This document shows positions 1 through 8,532 of a DNA stretch of 64,000 nt, in pieces. Location of the stretch: contig NZ_LT635839.1 in assembly GCF_900128475.1 (NCBI RefSeq), positions 662,807 to 726,806 of the forward strand, given 5' to 3'. The stretch's first letter is position 1, and every line of letters begins with the position of its first letter. The notes under the pieces are model-generated. The model did not search any database. It was not told the DNA's origin and was given only the letters and a program-made list of their open reading frames with translations. A program made the translations under genes and the position numbers. The DNA is from Mediterranea massiliensis (GTDB lineage Bacteria; Bacteroidota; Bacteroidia; Bacteroidales; Bacteroidaceae).

Positions 1-1305
1 AACAGAGATATAACGAGAAGGCATGGAAGGTTGGTCTTTTCTTCTGTTACTCCAACGAGGCTGATGAAAGTTACAGATTACCGACATGAAGAACTGGAGA
101 ATGTAGTTAAGGCTAGGGAGGGCAAGGACTATATTCCTGCTTCATTTGCTAAGTTCTTCTGGCAGAGTGAGCATTTTGTATTCCAACGTCCCAGTTTTTA
201 TACTTCAGTACGAATGTTTTCTTCCCGAAACAGAAATATGGAGGAACCTTATAATGGTGAAGGACTGAAAAATCATTTTAGGGGAGATGGTACCAATTAT
301 TTGTCTTTGAATGGAGAGGAATATGTTAATCTGGCTCCTGTCTATGATTGGTCCTGTATCCCAGGCGCTACAACTGTTCGGTTGGAAGAGATGCCTTCCG
401 AAAAGGAAATACAGAAAAAGGGGAAAATGGATTTTGTAGGCGGTGTGACGGACGGTTTGTATGGGGCGGCGGCATTCGACTTTTCCAGTCCTCATAATCC
501 GTTGCATGCCAGAAAAAGCTGGTTCTTCTTTGACGACATGTATGTTTGTTTGGGCACTGGTATCGAATCTGCTTCCGAATACCCGATTGTGACAACTATA
601 AATCAATGTCGTTTGTCTGGAGAGGTCGTGGCTGGTACATTTGATGAAACGAGACTCTTGGCTTCAGGCAGCATTTCTTCTGATTGTCTGACTTGGGTTT
701 GGCACGATTATGTAGGCTATATTTTCCCCACGGTTCAGAGTCTTGAAATAAAGAATGATTTGGTGAAGGGGAGCTGGGCCGGCGTAAATCACCAAACCAG
801 CTCTTCCAAGGCAATTGTGACAGACTCTATTTTTAAACTGTTGCTTGATCATGGGAAACAGCCTCGTGGAAAGGAATATGTCTATTATGTGGTTCCGCAT
901 GTTGATAGGAAGCATCTTTCCAGATATGTAAAACACTCTCCTGTACAGGTTTTGTCAAATACCAGGCAGATGCAGGCGGTAGAACATCGGGAGAACGGGG
1001 TACTTTATGTTGTATGCTATGAAGCTTGTAAACTGGATTGTGGAAAAGGGAAGATTCTTGCAATGGATACGCCCGGCATGTATATGCTGCGTTTTGATAC
1101 GCAAGGGAATATACTTTCGCTGACGGTATCTGATCCTACTCGTAAGTTGTCGACTATGCATTTGTCTGTAAAAGGACATTGTTTTCCTATTGACAAAGCA
1201 ATGCTTTCCTCTTACGAATACGATGCTTTTTCTGATGTAACTGAGATGATTGTCCAAATGCCTCAGGCTGAATACGCAGGGAAGAGTGTTGTCATTGAAT
1301 TTTAA
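1..1305 (+). CDS. Polysaccharide lyase family 8 (chondroitin/hyaluronan lyase type), 5' end outside window
   Basis: The frame is open from base 1, so this is the C-terminal 434 residues of a longer gene. The first visible residues, NRDITRRHGR, align with the Arg-containing segment of the PL8 active site (compare GRQLFQ in the complete paralogue at 3748-5961). The catalytic His and Tyr must lie upstream of the window. The rest is the beta-sandwich super-domain, with motifs shared with the paralogue: PVYDW, PGATT, DFVGG, a VVPH/ILPQ strand and a Pro-Gly-Met-Tyr strand near the end. Known PL8 enzymes cleave chondroitin sulfate or hyaluronan by beta-elimination to unsaturated disaccharides. A GH88 gene follows after 37 bases and fits as the next step. 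Substrate among glycosaminoglycans cannot be read from this part. Confidence 0.85.
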   Translation, partial: NRDITRRHGRLVFSSVTPTRLMKVTDYRHEELENVVKAREGKDYIPASFAKFFWQSEHFVFQRPSFYTSVRMFSSRNRNMEEPYNGEGLKNHFRGDGTNYLSLNGEEYVNLAPVYDWSCIPGATTVRLEEMPSEKEIQKKGKMDFVGGVTDGLYGAAAFDFSSPHNPLHARKSWFFFDDMYVCLGTGIESASEYPIVTTINQCRLSGEVVAGTFDETRLLASGSISSDCLTWVWHDYVGYIFPTVQSLEIKNDLVKGSWAGVNHQTSSSKAIVTDSIFKLLLDHGKQPRGKEYVYYVVPHVDRKHLSRYVKHSPVQVLSNTRQMQAVEHRENGVLYVVCYEACKLDCGKGKILAMDTPGMYMLRFDTQGNILSLTVSDPTRKLSTMHLSVKGHCFPIDKAMLSSYEYDAFSDVTEMIVQMPQAEYAGKSVVIEF

Positions 1306-1342
1306 ACAAGAAAAGAATAAACAAAATAAAGAGAAAAGAGTT

Positions 1343-2539
1343 ATGAAAGAATTAATTACAAAAATGGTATATGGATTGGGGGTGTGCCTCCTCTCTTCTT
1401 GTGTCGGACAACCGAAAACCGAGTCTATGGAATCCGTCATCTCAAGAGGACTTGACAGGGCTGCTGAGCAGGCCGTACTAATGGCGAAGGAACTGGAAAA
1501 TGCGGAAGGACGTTTGCCCAAGAGCATCAAGGACGGAAAGTTGGAAACAAGTAACTGCTATTGGTGGTGCAGCGGCTTCTTTCCGGGGGAACTTTGGTAT
1601 TTGTACGAATATACCCAAAAGCCGGAGCTGAAGAAATATGCGGAGTTATATACCGATCGTCTTGAGAAAGTGCAATATGTAACGACAAGCCATGATGTGG
1701 GTTTTATGCTTTATTGTAGTTACGGAAACGGGTTACGTCTGACTGGTAATAAGCAATATCGCGACGTATTGGTGCAGGGGGCTCGTTCGCTGAGCACACG
1801 ATACAATCCTGTAGTGAAGGCACTGCGCTCGTGGAATCATGGTGACTGGCAGTTTCCAGTTATCATAGACAATATGATGAACCTGGAGTTGTTGACCTGG
1901 GCTGGCAAGGAAACTGGAGACACGACGTTGGTCAACATTGCGACTGAACATGCCAATACTACCCTGAAGAATCATTTCCGGAAAGATTACAGTACGTATC
2001 ATGTCGTGTCGTATGATACCATTACAGGCCTTCCCGACGTAAAGCAGACCCATCAGGGATATGCCGACGAGTCGGCCTGGGCCAGAGGTCAGGCGTGGGC
2101 GTTGTACGGGTATACCATGATGGCACGCGAAACGGGCGATGAGGCTTATCTGCAACAAGCCAAGCACATTGCTTCGTTCCTGATGAATCATCCCCGTATG
2201 CCGGAAGACAAGGTCCCGTATTGGGATTTTGATACGCCCGACATACCGAATACGACCCGTGACGCCTCGGCTGCGGCCATCATGGCGTCAGCTTTGATAG
2301 AGTTGAGCCAGATAGACCAGTCGTCTGAAGCTGCGGGCTATTTGGCTTATGCGGAAGACCAGTTGCGGTCGCTTTCGTCTCCCGAATATTTGGCCGAGGC
2401 AGGAACGAACTGCAATTTCGTGTTGAAACATTCGACCGGCTATTTTAAAGCTGGCAGTGAAGTGGATGTGCCGTTGAGCTATGCCGACTATTATTATGTG
2501 GAAGCTTTGATGCGGTTGAAGAAAATCATTGAGGAATAA
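1343..2539 (+). CDS. GH88 unsaturated glucuronyl hydrolase, lipoprotein
   Basis: It removes the 4,5-unsaturated uronic acid from the non-reducing end of oligosaccharides made by lyases. The start at 1343 (MKELITKM) is preferred over an in-frame upstream start at 1250, because it gives a lipoprotein signal with lipobox LSSC (Cys20) and avoids overlap with the PL8 gene. The mature part is a GH88 alpha/alpha barrel: aromatic-rich CYWWCSGFFPG near residue 75, HDVGF with the likely catalytic Asp118, IDNMMN with the second Asp near 176, and ESAWARGQAW. The length of 398 aa is normal for the family. It lies between PL8 and a lyase-fold gene in one direction, so the group probably works as a lyase plus glucuronidase pathway in the periplasm or at the membrane. 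Confidence 0.9.
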   Translation: MKELITKMVYGLGVCLLSSCVGQPKTESMESVISRGLDRAAEQAVLMAKELENAEGRLPKSIKDGKLETSNCYWWCSGFFPGELWYLYEYTQKPELKKYAELYTDRLEKVQYVTTSHDVGFMLYCSYGNGLRLTGNKQYRDVLVQGARSLSTRYNPVVKALRSWNHGDWQFPVIIDNMMNLELLTWAGKETGDTTLVNIATEHANTTLKNHFRKDYSTYHVVSYDTITGLPDVKQTHQGYADESAWARGQAWALYGYTMMARETGDEAYLQQAKHIASFLMNHPRMPEDKVPYWDFDTPDIPNTTRDASAAAIMASALIELSQIDQSSEAAGYLAYAEDQLRSLSSPEYLAEAGTNCNFVLKHSTGYFKAGSEVDVPLSYADYYYVEALMRLKKIIEE

Positions 2540-2556
2540 TACAAAAAGACCGCGTT

Positions 2557-3720
2557 ATGAACAAGAAGCTTTTATTGTTGGTGTTATCTGTCGTTTGTGT
2601 TGGATGGGTGTCGGCTCAGGAATCCTACAAGTATCTGAGTCTGGATATGAAACGGATGGAGGACGTCCGGAGTACAGAGGCCGGTCGGAACGAAAGAACC
2701 GGTTGGATAAAACGGGCCGATGAACAATTGCAGAAAGGGCCTTACTCGGTAACCTATAAGAAGGTTCTTCCGCCCAGTGGAGATAAACATGATTATATCA
2801 GTATGGGGCCCTATTGGTGGCCTAACCCGAAAACGGCCGACGGCTTGCCTTATGTCCGTAGGGATGGAGAACGCAATCCGGAAAGGAATAAGTATTCGGA
2901 TGCCAGCCAATTGTCGAAAGTGATAGACGGTGTCTTTACTTTGGGAAATGCCTATTATTATACGAATGACGAACGGTATGCAAAGAAAGCGTTTGGACTG
3001 GTTGACACTTTCTTTGTGAACCCGGCCACCCGCATGAATCCCAATCTGAAATACGGGCAATTTATTCCGGGCATCTGTGAGGGGCGTGGCATCGGAATCA
3101 TTGAAACACGATTTATGGGCCGTCTGTTGGAGGGGATTACTTTGATGCACGGAGCCGAGAGCTGGGACAAGAATGTGTATGAAGGGCTGAAGCGATGGAT
3201 TCGGGATTATCTGACTTGGTTGCAGACTCATCCGTATGGAATTGATGAAAGTAAGGCACACAATAACCACGGGACTTATTATGATGTCCAATGTGTGGCC
3301 ATGAATCTGTTTTTGGGGCAGGTGGACGAGGCGAAGCGTCTGATTGTCGAGTCAACGCAGAAACGTTTGCAGAAGCAGGTGGACAAAGACGGAAGTCAAC
3401 CATACGAGCTGGAAAGGACGAATTCCTGGAGCTATGCCACCATGAACTTGCAGGGCTTTATCCTTATGGCGAAGATGGGAGAAAAAATAGGTGTGGATTT
3501 ATGGCATTATACGCACGAGGGACAGATGTATCTGAAGTCGATGATCGACTGGTTCGTCCCTTTCCTGAAAAAAGAGAAAGTCTGGACGTGGAAGCAAATT
3601 GGCAATGCGAAGGTCGAAGCGATGGCGGATGTCTTGCGGACAGCAGCGTTTGTGTATGGCGATCGGTCTTATTCAGAGCTGGCCGACAATTTGAAGCCTA
3701 TCCATGAACATATTCAATAG
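2557..3720 (+). CDS. Alginate-lyase-fold polysaccharide lyase (PF05426; PL38/PL5-like)
   Basis: A 387-aa exported protein with a signal peptide ending near VSAQ (residues 1-21). It shows the alginate lyase alpha/alpha barrel pattern: MGPYWWPNP (about 82-90), EGRGIGIIETRF (about 175-186), and HNNHGTYYD with Asn237 and His238. Arg287 and Tyr293 follow in ELERTNSWSY. This N-H ... R ... Y set matches the catalytic group described for the PL5 alginate lyase A1-III. Bacteroides proteins of this shape have been placed in PL38. It begins 17 bases after the GH88 gene, so it is probably co-transcribed. Its uronate polymer could be glucuronan, a mannuronate polymer or a glycosaminoglycan; the sequence does not decide. 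Confidence 0.75.
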   Translation: MNKKLLLLVLSVVCVGWVSAQESYKYLSLDMKRMEDVRSTEAGRNERTGWIKRADEQLQKGPYSVTYKKVLPPSGDKHDYISMGPYWWPNPKTADGLPYVRRDGERNPERNKYSDASQLSKVIDGVFTLGNAYYYTNDERYAKKAFGLVDTFFVNPATRMNPNLKYGQFIPGICEGRGIGIIETRFMGRLLEGITLMHGAESWDKNVYEGLKRWIRDYLTWLQTHPYGIDESKAHNNHGTYYDVQCVAMNLFLGQVDEAKRLIVESTQKRLQKQVDKDGSQPYELERTNSWSYATMNLQGFILMAKMGEKIGVDLWHYTHEGQMYLKSMIDWFVPFLKKEKVWTWKQIGNAKVEAMADVLRTAAFVYGDRSYSELADNLKPIHEHIQ

Positions 3721-3747
3721 ATGAAAAAGAGAAAGGCTGAATAGAAA

Positions 3748-5961
3748 ATGCGTAGTTCAATAGTATATAAAAGATATAATATGTATAGCGGAAAGAAAAG
3801 TATCATTCCTTTGTTGATGATTGTTTGCTCCCTGTTTTGTTGTGGTCATATTGCTCAGGCAAATGGTGGGATGGGCGATTTGGTGAAGATCAAAAATAAT
3901 TTTAAGAAAGTATATATTACAGGTTCGCCTTTGACGGACGAGCTGCAAAGGGAATTGGAGGCCAATCCGCCGGGTTTCGGAGCATCGGACAGAGTGGTGA
4001 TGGAGCTTCAGCAGCGGGTCCCTTTCAGCAAGGCCTTTGTTGAAGAATTGCTGGCCAGGCAGAATGAGGAGGGAGCTTGGACGGATATTAATTATGCCGA
4101 CAAGACACGCTCGGGATGGGAACCTCGTCTGCATCCCGAAAGAATTCTCGGGTTGGTGAAAGTCTGTCAGGATGAGAATAGTGAGTTCTATCAATCGGAG
4201 GAAGTAATGAAGGCCATACATGCCGCTTTGGGATTCTGGTTCAAGGAAAAATTGAGATGTCCGAATTGGTATTACAATCAGATTGGTGTGCCGCGTACGC
4301 TGGGTGTGGCTTTCATTCTATTTGAAGAACATCTGACGGCCGATGAAAAGGAACAGGCTGTCGAGCTGATGAAAGACTCACGGTTTGGCATGACCGGGCA
4401 GAATAAGGTATGGCTGGCCGGGAATGTGATGATGCGGGCATTGTTGGAAAATGATGTCGCTTTAGTGCAGCAGGCTCGGGATACCATCGTGTCGGAAATC
4501 CGTGCAGGACAGAAGGAGGGCATTAAAGACGATTGGAGCTTCCATCAGCATGGTCCTCAGCAGCAGTTCGGTAACTATGGCTTGGCCTATATCAGCAGTA
4601 TGAGCCTCTTTTCCGGCCTGTTTGCAGGGACATCGATGGCGTTTTCGGACGAGCAGTTGGACATGATAGGCTCGCTGCTCGACCAAGGCTATCAGTGGAT
4701 TATTTGGAAGGGCAATATGGATGTCAGTGCTTTAGGGCGCCAGTTGTTTCAGTCGGCACCCGGACACAAGGCTTTGGGAGTGGCTTTTGCTGCCGCAGAG
4801 CTGGGAGGCGGGACAAACCGTTTTTGCAATGAGGTGGCCGAGAGGATGATGCGCAATTGTTTCAGCCCGAACAACGCGCTGGACGGGCACAAGCACTTCT
4901 GGCAGTCCGACTATACCCTCATGAGGCAGCCTACGTGGATGGCTTCCCTGAAAATGGCTTCTACACGTGTGCTTGGCACAGAAAGCATGAACGGAGACAA
5001 CAAGGAGGGATATTATCTGGCAGACGGCGCCTTGTTTGTTTATGGTACCGGACGGGAATATTGGGACATTTTTCCCGTATGGGATTGGAGAAAGGTGCCG
5101 GGCGTTACGACTTATGCGAGTGATGCCGCCATGCCTGTGCTGAAGAAGTCGTACTATCCGGGCAACGGGTCGGATTTTGTCGGAGGCATTTCGGACGGAA
5201 AGCAGGGATTGAGCGTGATGGAGTTGAAACGTGACGGGTTGACAATGCGTAAGTATTGTTTGTTCACTCCCGAGGTACTGGTTGTTTTGGGGAGTGGAAT
5301 ACAGTCGGACAGCCTGTTGCCGGTAACCACCTCGATAGAGCAATGCTGGGCCGAGGATAAGGCAGAGGTATGGACCGATGGCAGATGGAAGAAGCTGTCT
5401 TCTCGTCAGACGTTTGCCGGGAAAGGCCTCCGTCTGCTCCATGGCCCAAAGGGATATGTCATACCGGACGGGCAATGCGTAGCCGAGGTGGAAGAAAAGA
5501 CCGGCCGCTGGCATGACGTCATGCAGGTTTATAGGGAGCAGACCGAGGAAGGGAAGGTGTTCAGTCTCTATATGAATCATGGAAGCCGTCCGGATGGCGC
5601 TTCCTATCAGTATTACATTCTTCCCCAAGCCAACAGGAAAGCGGTGGAACGTTTTTCTACGGACAACTTCAAGGTGATGGCCAATACGGAGAAGATGCAG
5701 GTGGTGCACACAGCCAAGGAGGATGCCTGGTGGATTGCGGCTTGGGAAGAAGGAACATTCACGTTGGACAGTTCCCTCAGGGTGTCTGTCCATACTCCGG
5801 GACTTTATTGCGTCAAGCGACAGGGTGGTTCGTACCAGATACTCTGCGGCGAACCGACACAGCAACGCGATTCATTGGTGCTGGAAGTCAACGGTGTGAA
5901 GAAAACCATCCGTTTGCCTCAGGGCAAGGATAGGGGGACGTCGGTCGTTTGTAAATTCTGA
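3748..5961 (+). CDS. Polysaccharide lyase family 8, complete (chondroitin AC/hyaluronan lyase type)
   Basis: A full-length 737-aa PL8 lyase. The catalytic set is intact: Asn177 in NWYYNQIG, His268 in HQHGPQ, Tyr277 in GNYGL and Arg331 in GRQLF. The His-Tyr (9) and Tyr-Arg (54) spacings equal those of Flavobacterium chondroitin AC lyase (H225, Y234, R288). An alpha/alpha toroid is followed by beta-sandwich domains. A signal peptide lies at the N terminus; the ATG at 3781 (MYSGKKS) is an alternative start, giving 726 aa and a more typical signal peptide. It is the last gene of the run and is followed by a terminator. It is a paralogue, not a recent copy, of the partial PL8 at the window start. 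Exact glycosaminoglycan preference is unknown. Confidence 0.92.
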   Translation: MRSSIVYKRYNMYSGKKSIIPLLMIVCSLFCCGHIAQANGGMGDLVKIKNNFKKVYITGSPLTDELQRELEANPPGFGASDRVVMELQQRVPFSKAFVEELLARQNEEGAWTDINYADKTRSGWEPRLHPERILGLVKVCQDENSEFYQSEEVMKAIHAALGFWFKEKLRCPNWYYNQIGVPRTLGVAFILFEEHLTADEKEQAVELMKDSRFGMTGQNKVWLAGNVMMRALLENDVALVQQARDTIVSEIRAGQKEGIKDDWSFHQHGPQQQFGNYGLAYISSMSLFSGLFAGTSMAFSDEQLDMIGSLLDQGYQWIIWKGNMDVSALGRQLFQSAPGHKALGVAFAAAELGGGTNRFCNEVAERMMRNCFSPNNALDGHKHFWQSDYTLMRQPTWMASLKMASTRVLGTESMNGDNKEGYYLADGALFVYGTGREYWDIFPVWDWRKVPGVTTYASDAAMPVLKKSYYPGNGSDFVGGISDGKQGLSVMELKRDGLTMRKYCLFTPEVLVVLGSGIQSDSLLPVTTSIEQCWAEDKAEVWTDGRWKKLSSRQTFAGKGLRLLHGPKGYVIPDGQCVAEVEEKTGRWHDVMQVYREQTEEGKVFSLYMNHGSRPDGASYQYYILPQANRKAVERFSTDNFKVMANTEKMQVVHTAKEDAWWIAAWEEGTFTLDSSLRVSVHTPGLYCVKRQGGSYQILCGEPTQQRDSLVLEVNGVKKTIRLPQGKDRGTSVVCKF

Positions 5962-5988
5962 GTCTCTGGTTTCCGATGTCTCGTATGA

Positions 5989-6031
5989 ATGGTTCAGGTC
6001 AGGATGTACCGGATCTGAACCATTTATTTTT
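5989..6031 (+). terminator. Intrinsic terminator after the PL8/GH88 locus
   Basis: Inverted repeat ATGGTTCAG (5989-5997) with CTGAACCAT (6015-6023), followed by TTATTTTTA. It begins 28 bases after the PL8 stop codon. Confidence 0.75.
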
Positions 6032-6097
6032 ACAGAATGGAAGGCTTTTATAGCGCCTCCCGCCCCATAGGATGAACATCTCTTGCAGATGTCGTTT

Positions 6098-6203
6098 TTC
6101 AGGCAGTACCTGAAGACCTTTCAGTCCCTACCTGAAGACCTTTCAGTCCTAACCTGAAAACCTTTCAGGTGCTACCTGAATAAAGCCTGAAAACTTTTCA
6201 GGG
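6098..6203. repeat. 22-nt-period palindromic repeat array A
   Basis: Units start at 6098, 6120, 6142 and 6164, exactly 22 nt apart; the last is longer and ends near 6203. Each unit carries TTCAG(G/T), a 5-base spacer, then (A)CCTGAA and a gacct-like linker. The half-site TTCAGG and its complement CCTGAA therefore alternate about every 11 bases. Three more regions of the window have arrays of the same period but different sequence. Confidence 0.85.
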
Positions 6204-6566
6204 AAATAAAAGGATGCATCTGAAAAAATCAGCATTGATTATCAGCTGATTATCTGCGTTGTTCGTTATAATGGACGTTCTGCCGGGAGTGGCGGATGTC
6301 GGGAGGGATTGTTACCTCTTGAGTATGGATCCAATGGATGTTTCTGCTTGTATTCGGGCTTTCTCCTATTTTTACATTCTGTGGCCCGTTTGGGAGTTTT
6401 CGATCATGCCATTGAAGCTGGCAGTCTGACTGTCTGTTGTCCTTTCAGGTAACTCTGAGGCCTGTTTTGCGTCTGACTTTCGGTATGGAGAGAATGGGTT
6501 TCCGAGGATTTTCCGTCAAAGGCCCTGGCTCCGATGGCAGATTTTCCTACTTTTTTCTTCTAATAT

Positions 6567-6597
6567 TTTGTACTCGAAGAGATTATTTATATCTTTG
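6567..6597 (+). promoter_or_regulatory. Promoter of rimP-nusA-infB
   Basis: TTTG (6567-6570), 19 bases, then TATCTTTG (6590-6597). This is a perfect match to the Bacteroidetes primary sigma consensus TTTG-N19-TAnnTTTG. Transcription should start near 6604. Confidence 0.85.
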
Positions 6598-6620
6598 CCG
6601 TCGGAAACGGATGAAAGGTG

Positions 6621-6646
6621 GAGGGGCAGTCAAGCTCCTCTTTTTT
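6621..6646 (+). terminator. Attenuator-like hairpin in the rimP leader
   Basis: GAGGGGC (6621-6627) pairs with GCTCCTC (6634-6640) across a 6-base loop, and six T residues follow at once (6641-6646). It lies between the promoter and the rimP start at 6670, so transcription must read through it to reach rimP-nusA-infB. This looks like a site of attenuation; regulation itself is inferred. Confidence 0.6.
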
Positions 6647-6669
6647 ATTCTTATACGGTTTAATCTGGT

Positions 6670-7137
6670 ATGATAGAGAAAAAAACGATTTGTGAACTTG
6701 TAGAAGAGTGGCTGAAGGACAAGGATTATTTCCTGGTAGAAGTTTCCGTAAGCCCGGATGACAAGATTGTGGTAGAGATTGACCACAAGGACGGTGTTTG
6801 GATTGAAGATTGTGTGGACCTGAGCCGCTACATTGAGTCGCGCTTGAACCGCGATGCCGAAGACTTCGAACTGGAAGTGGGCTCGGCCGGCATCGGACAG
6901 CCTTTCAAGGTGCTTCAGCAGTACCTCAACCACATTGGCGAAGAAGTGGAAGTGATGACCAAGGACGGACGCAAGCTGACAGGCGTACTGAAGAATGCCG
7001 ACGAACAGCATTTTACCGTTACCGTTCAGAAGAAGGTGAAGGAAGAAGGAATGAAGCGTCCGAAGATGGTGGACGAAGACCTGGACTTCACGTACGAAGA
7101 AATAAAATATACTAAATACTTAATCAGCTTTAAATAA
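6670..7137 (+). CDS. rimP: Ribosome maturation factor RimP
   Basis: RimP (155 aa) helps assemble the 30S ribosomal subunit. The N-terminal half has the alpha/beta pattern with VEISV/VVEIDHKDGVWIEDC and ELEVGSAGIGQPF, which corresponds to the VSSPGL(D/G)RPL signature of the family in its Bacteroidetes form. The C-terminal half is a small SH3-like barrel (KLTGVLKNADEQ). The start at 6670 follows the leader hairpin. nusA begins 4 bases after the stop, so the conserved rimP-nusA-infB order is kept. A predicted promoter lies at 6567-6597. Confidence 0.95.
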   Translation: MIEKKTICELVEEWLKDKDYFLVEVSVSPDDKIVVEIDHKDGVWIEDCVDLSRYIESRLNRDAEDFELEVGSAGIGQPFKVLQQYLNHIGEEVEVMTKDGRKLTGVLKNADEQHFTVTVQKKVKEEGMKRPKMVDEDLDFTYEEIKYTKYLISFK

Positions 7138-7141
7138 GATT

Positions 7142-8404
7142 ATGGCCAAGAAAGAAGAAACAGTCAGCATGGTTGACACATTCTCGGAATTTAAGGAACT
7201 GAAGAATATAGACAGAACCACGATGGTGAGCGTGCTCGAGGAGTCGTTCCGAAGCGTGATTGCGAAAATGTTTGGTACGGATGAGAATTATGACGTCATC
7301 GTGAACCCTGACAAAGGTGACTTTGAAATATGGCGTAACCGGGAAGTGGTGGCCGATGAGGACCTGACCAATCCCAATCTGCAGATTTCTCTGAGTGAAG
7401 CTCAGAAGATTGACGCTTCGTATGAAGTAGGTGAGGAGGTGACCGATGAAGTGAATTTTGCCAAGTTCGGCCGTCGTGCCATTCTGAATCTGCGTCAGAC
7501 CTTGGCTTCCAAGATTCTGGAACTGGAAAAGGACAGCCTTTATAACAAGTATATTGACAAGGTAGGTACGGTGGTGAATGCCGAAGTTTATCAGATTTGG
7601 AAGAAGGAGATCCTTTTGTTGGACGACGAAGGCAACGAACTGCTCTTGCCCAAGACCGAGCAGATACCGAGCGATTTCTACCGCAAGGGTGAGACGGCGC
7701 GTGCCGTAGTGGCCCGTGTGGACAACAAGAACAACAATCCCAAGATTATCTTGAGCCGTACGTCACCTGTGTTCCTGCAGCGTCTGTTCGAGATGGAGGT
7801 GCCCGAAATCAACGACGGTCTCATCACCATCCGCAAGATAGCCCGCATCCCCGGCGAACGTGCCAAGATTGCCGTCGAAAGCTATGACGACCGCATCGAC
7901 CCCGTAGGAGCCTGCGTGGGCGTGAAGGGCAGCCGCATCCATGGCATCGTGCGTGAGCTGCGCAACGAAAACATCGACGTCATCAACTATACGTCGAATA
8001 TCCAGCTCTTCATCCAGCGTGCCCTGAGCCCGGCCAAGATTTCTTCCATCCGTCTGAATGAAGAGGAGCACAAGGCCGAAGTCTTCCTGAAGCCCGAAGA
8101 AGTATCCTTGGCCATCGGTAAGGGAGGTCTGAACATCAAGTTGGCCAGCATGCTGACGGAATACACAATCGATGTCTTCCGCGAGGTGGATGATACGACC
8201 TTGGAGGATGAAGACATCTATCTCGATGAATTCCGCGATGAAATAGAAGGTTGGGTAATCGACGCCATCAAGGGCATCGGCATCGATACGGCAAAAGCCG
8301 TGTTGAACGCTCCGCGCGAAATGCTGATCGAGAAAGCCGACTTGGAGGAAGAAACGGTGGATGAAGTATTGCGTATACTGAAACAGGAGTTTGAAAAAGA
8401 GTAA
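7142..8404 (+). CDS. nusA: Transcription termination/antitermination factor NusA
   Basis: NusA (420 aa) binds RNA polymerase and nascent RNA and affects pausing, termination and antitermination. The N-terminal domain (about 1-130) is followed by an S1 domain (about 135-200, VGTVVNAEVYQIWKKEI) and the KH1/KH2 region, with VGVKGSRIHGIVREL near 260 and AIGKGGLNIKLASML near 325. A short helix-hairpin-helix-like tail (GIDTAKAVLNAPREML) closes the protein. Long acidic C-terminal repeats of the E. coli type are absent, which is usual outside gammaproteobacteria. It is co-transcribed with rimP, and the gap to infB contains a palindrome (8424-8515). Confidence 0.97.
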   Translation: MAKKEETVSMVDTFSEFKELKNIDRTTMVSVLEESFRSVIAKMFGTDENYDVIVNPDKGDFEIWRNREVVADEDLTNPNLQISLSEAQKIDASYEVGEEVTDEVNFAKFGRRAILNLRQTLASKILELEKDSLYNKYIDKVGTVVNAEVYQIWKKEILLLDDEGNELLLPKTEQIPSDFYRKGETARAVVARVDNKNNNPKIILSRTSPVFLQRLFEMEVPEINDGLITIRKIARIPGERAKIAVESYDDRIDPVGACVGVKGSRIHGIVRELRNENIDVINYTSNIQLFIQRALSPAKISSIRLNEEEHKAEVFLKPEEVSLAIGKGGLNIKLASMLTEYTIDVFREVDDTTLEDEDIYLDEFRDEIEGWVIDAIKGIGIDTAKAVLNAPREMLIEKADLEEETVDEVLRILKQEFEKE

Positions 8405-8423
8405 TTGATGTGCTGATGGTTGG

Positions 8424-8515
8424 ATGTGCCAATGTGTGCTGCTTAAGCCCGGTTGAGGCACATTGAGGAAAGAACGTATACAACTTGGAAGCACACTGGC
8501 ACATTGGCACATTAA
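8424..8515. repeat. Intergenic inverted repeat between nusA and infB
   Basis: GTGCCAATGTG near 8426 recurs as its exact complement CACATTGGCAC in 8500-8510, with partial extension of both arms (TGCTGCTT versus AAGCACA). The arms are separated by about 65 bases. It is a palindromic insertion-like element inside the operon, with no ORF. Confidence 0.7.
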
Positions 8516-8532
8516 ATCATTAAAAGTAATAT

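Larger units (their letters stand above)
5962..6669. other. Long intergenic region between PL8 and rimP
   Basis: This 708-base gap holds the PL8 terminator (5989-6031), a 22-nt-period repeat array (6098-6203), the rimP promoter (6567-6597) and a hairpin leader (6621-6646). I see no convincing gene in the remainder, 6204-6566. Confidence 0.8.

Noticed and set aside
1250..1342. Upstream start for the GH88 gene
   Set aside because: It would overlap the PL8 end and hide the lipoprotein signal that starts at 1343.
2529..2723. 64-aa ORF overlapping the alginate-fold lyase
   Set aside because: Out-of-frame overlap with a gene that has a clear signal peptide and start.
6437..6673. 78-aa ORF before rimP
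   Set aside because: It runs across the rimP promoter and leader hairpin and has no protein-like features.
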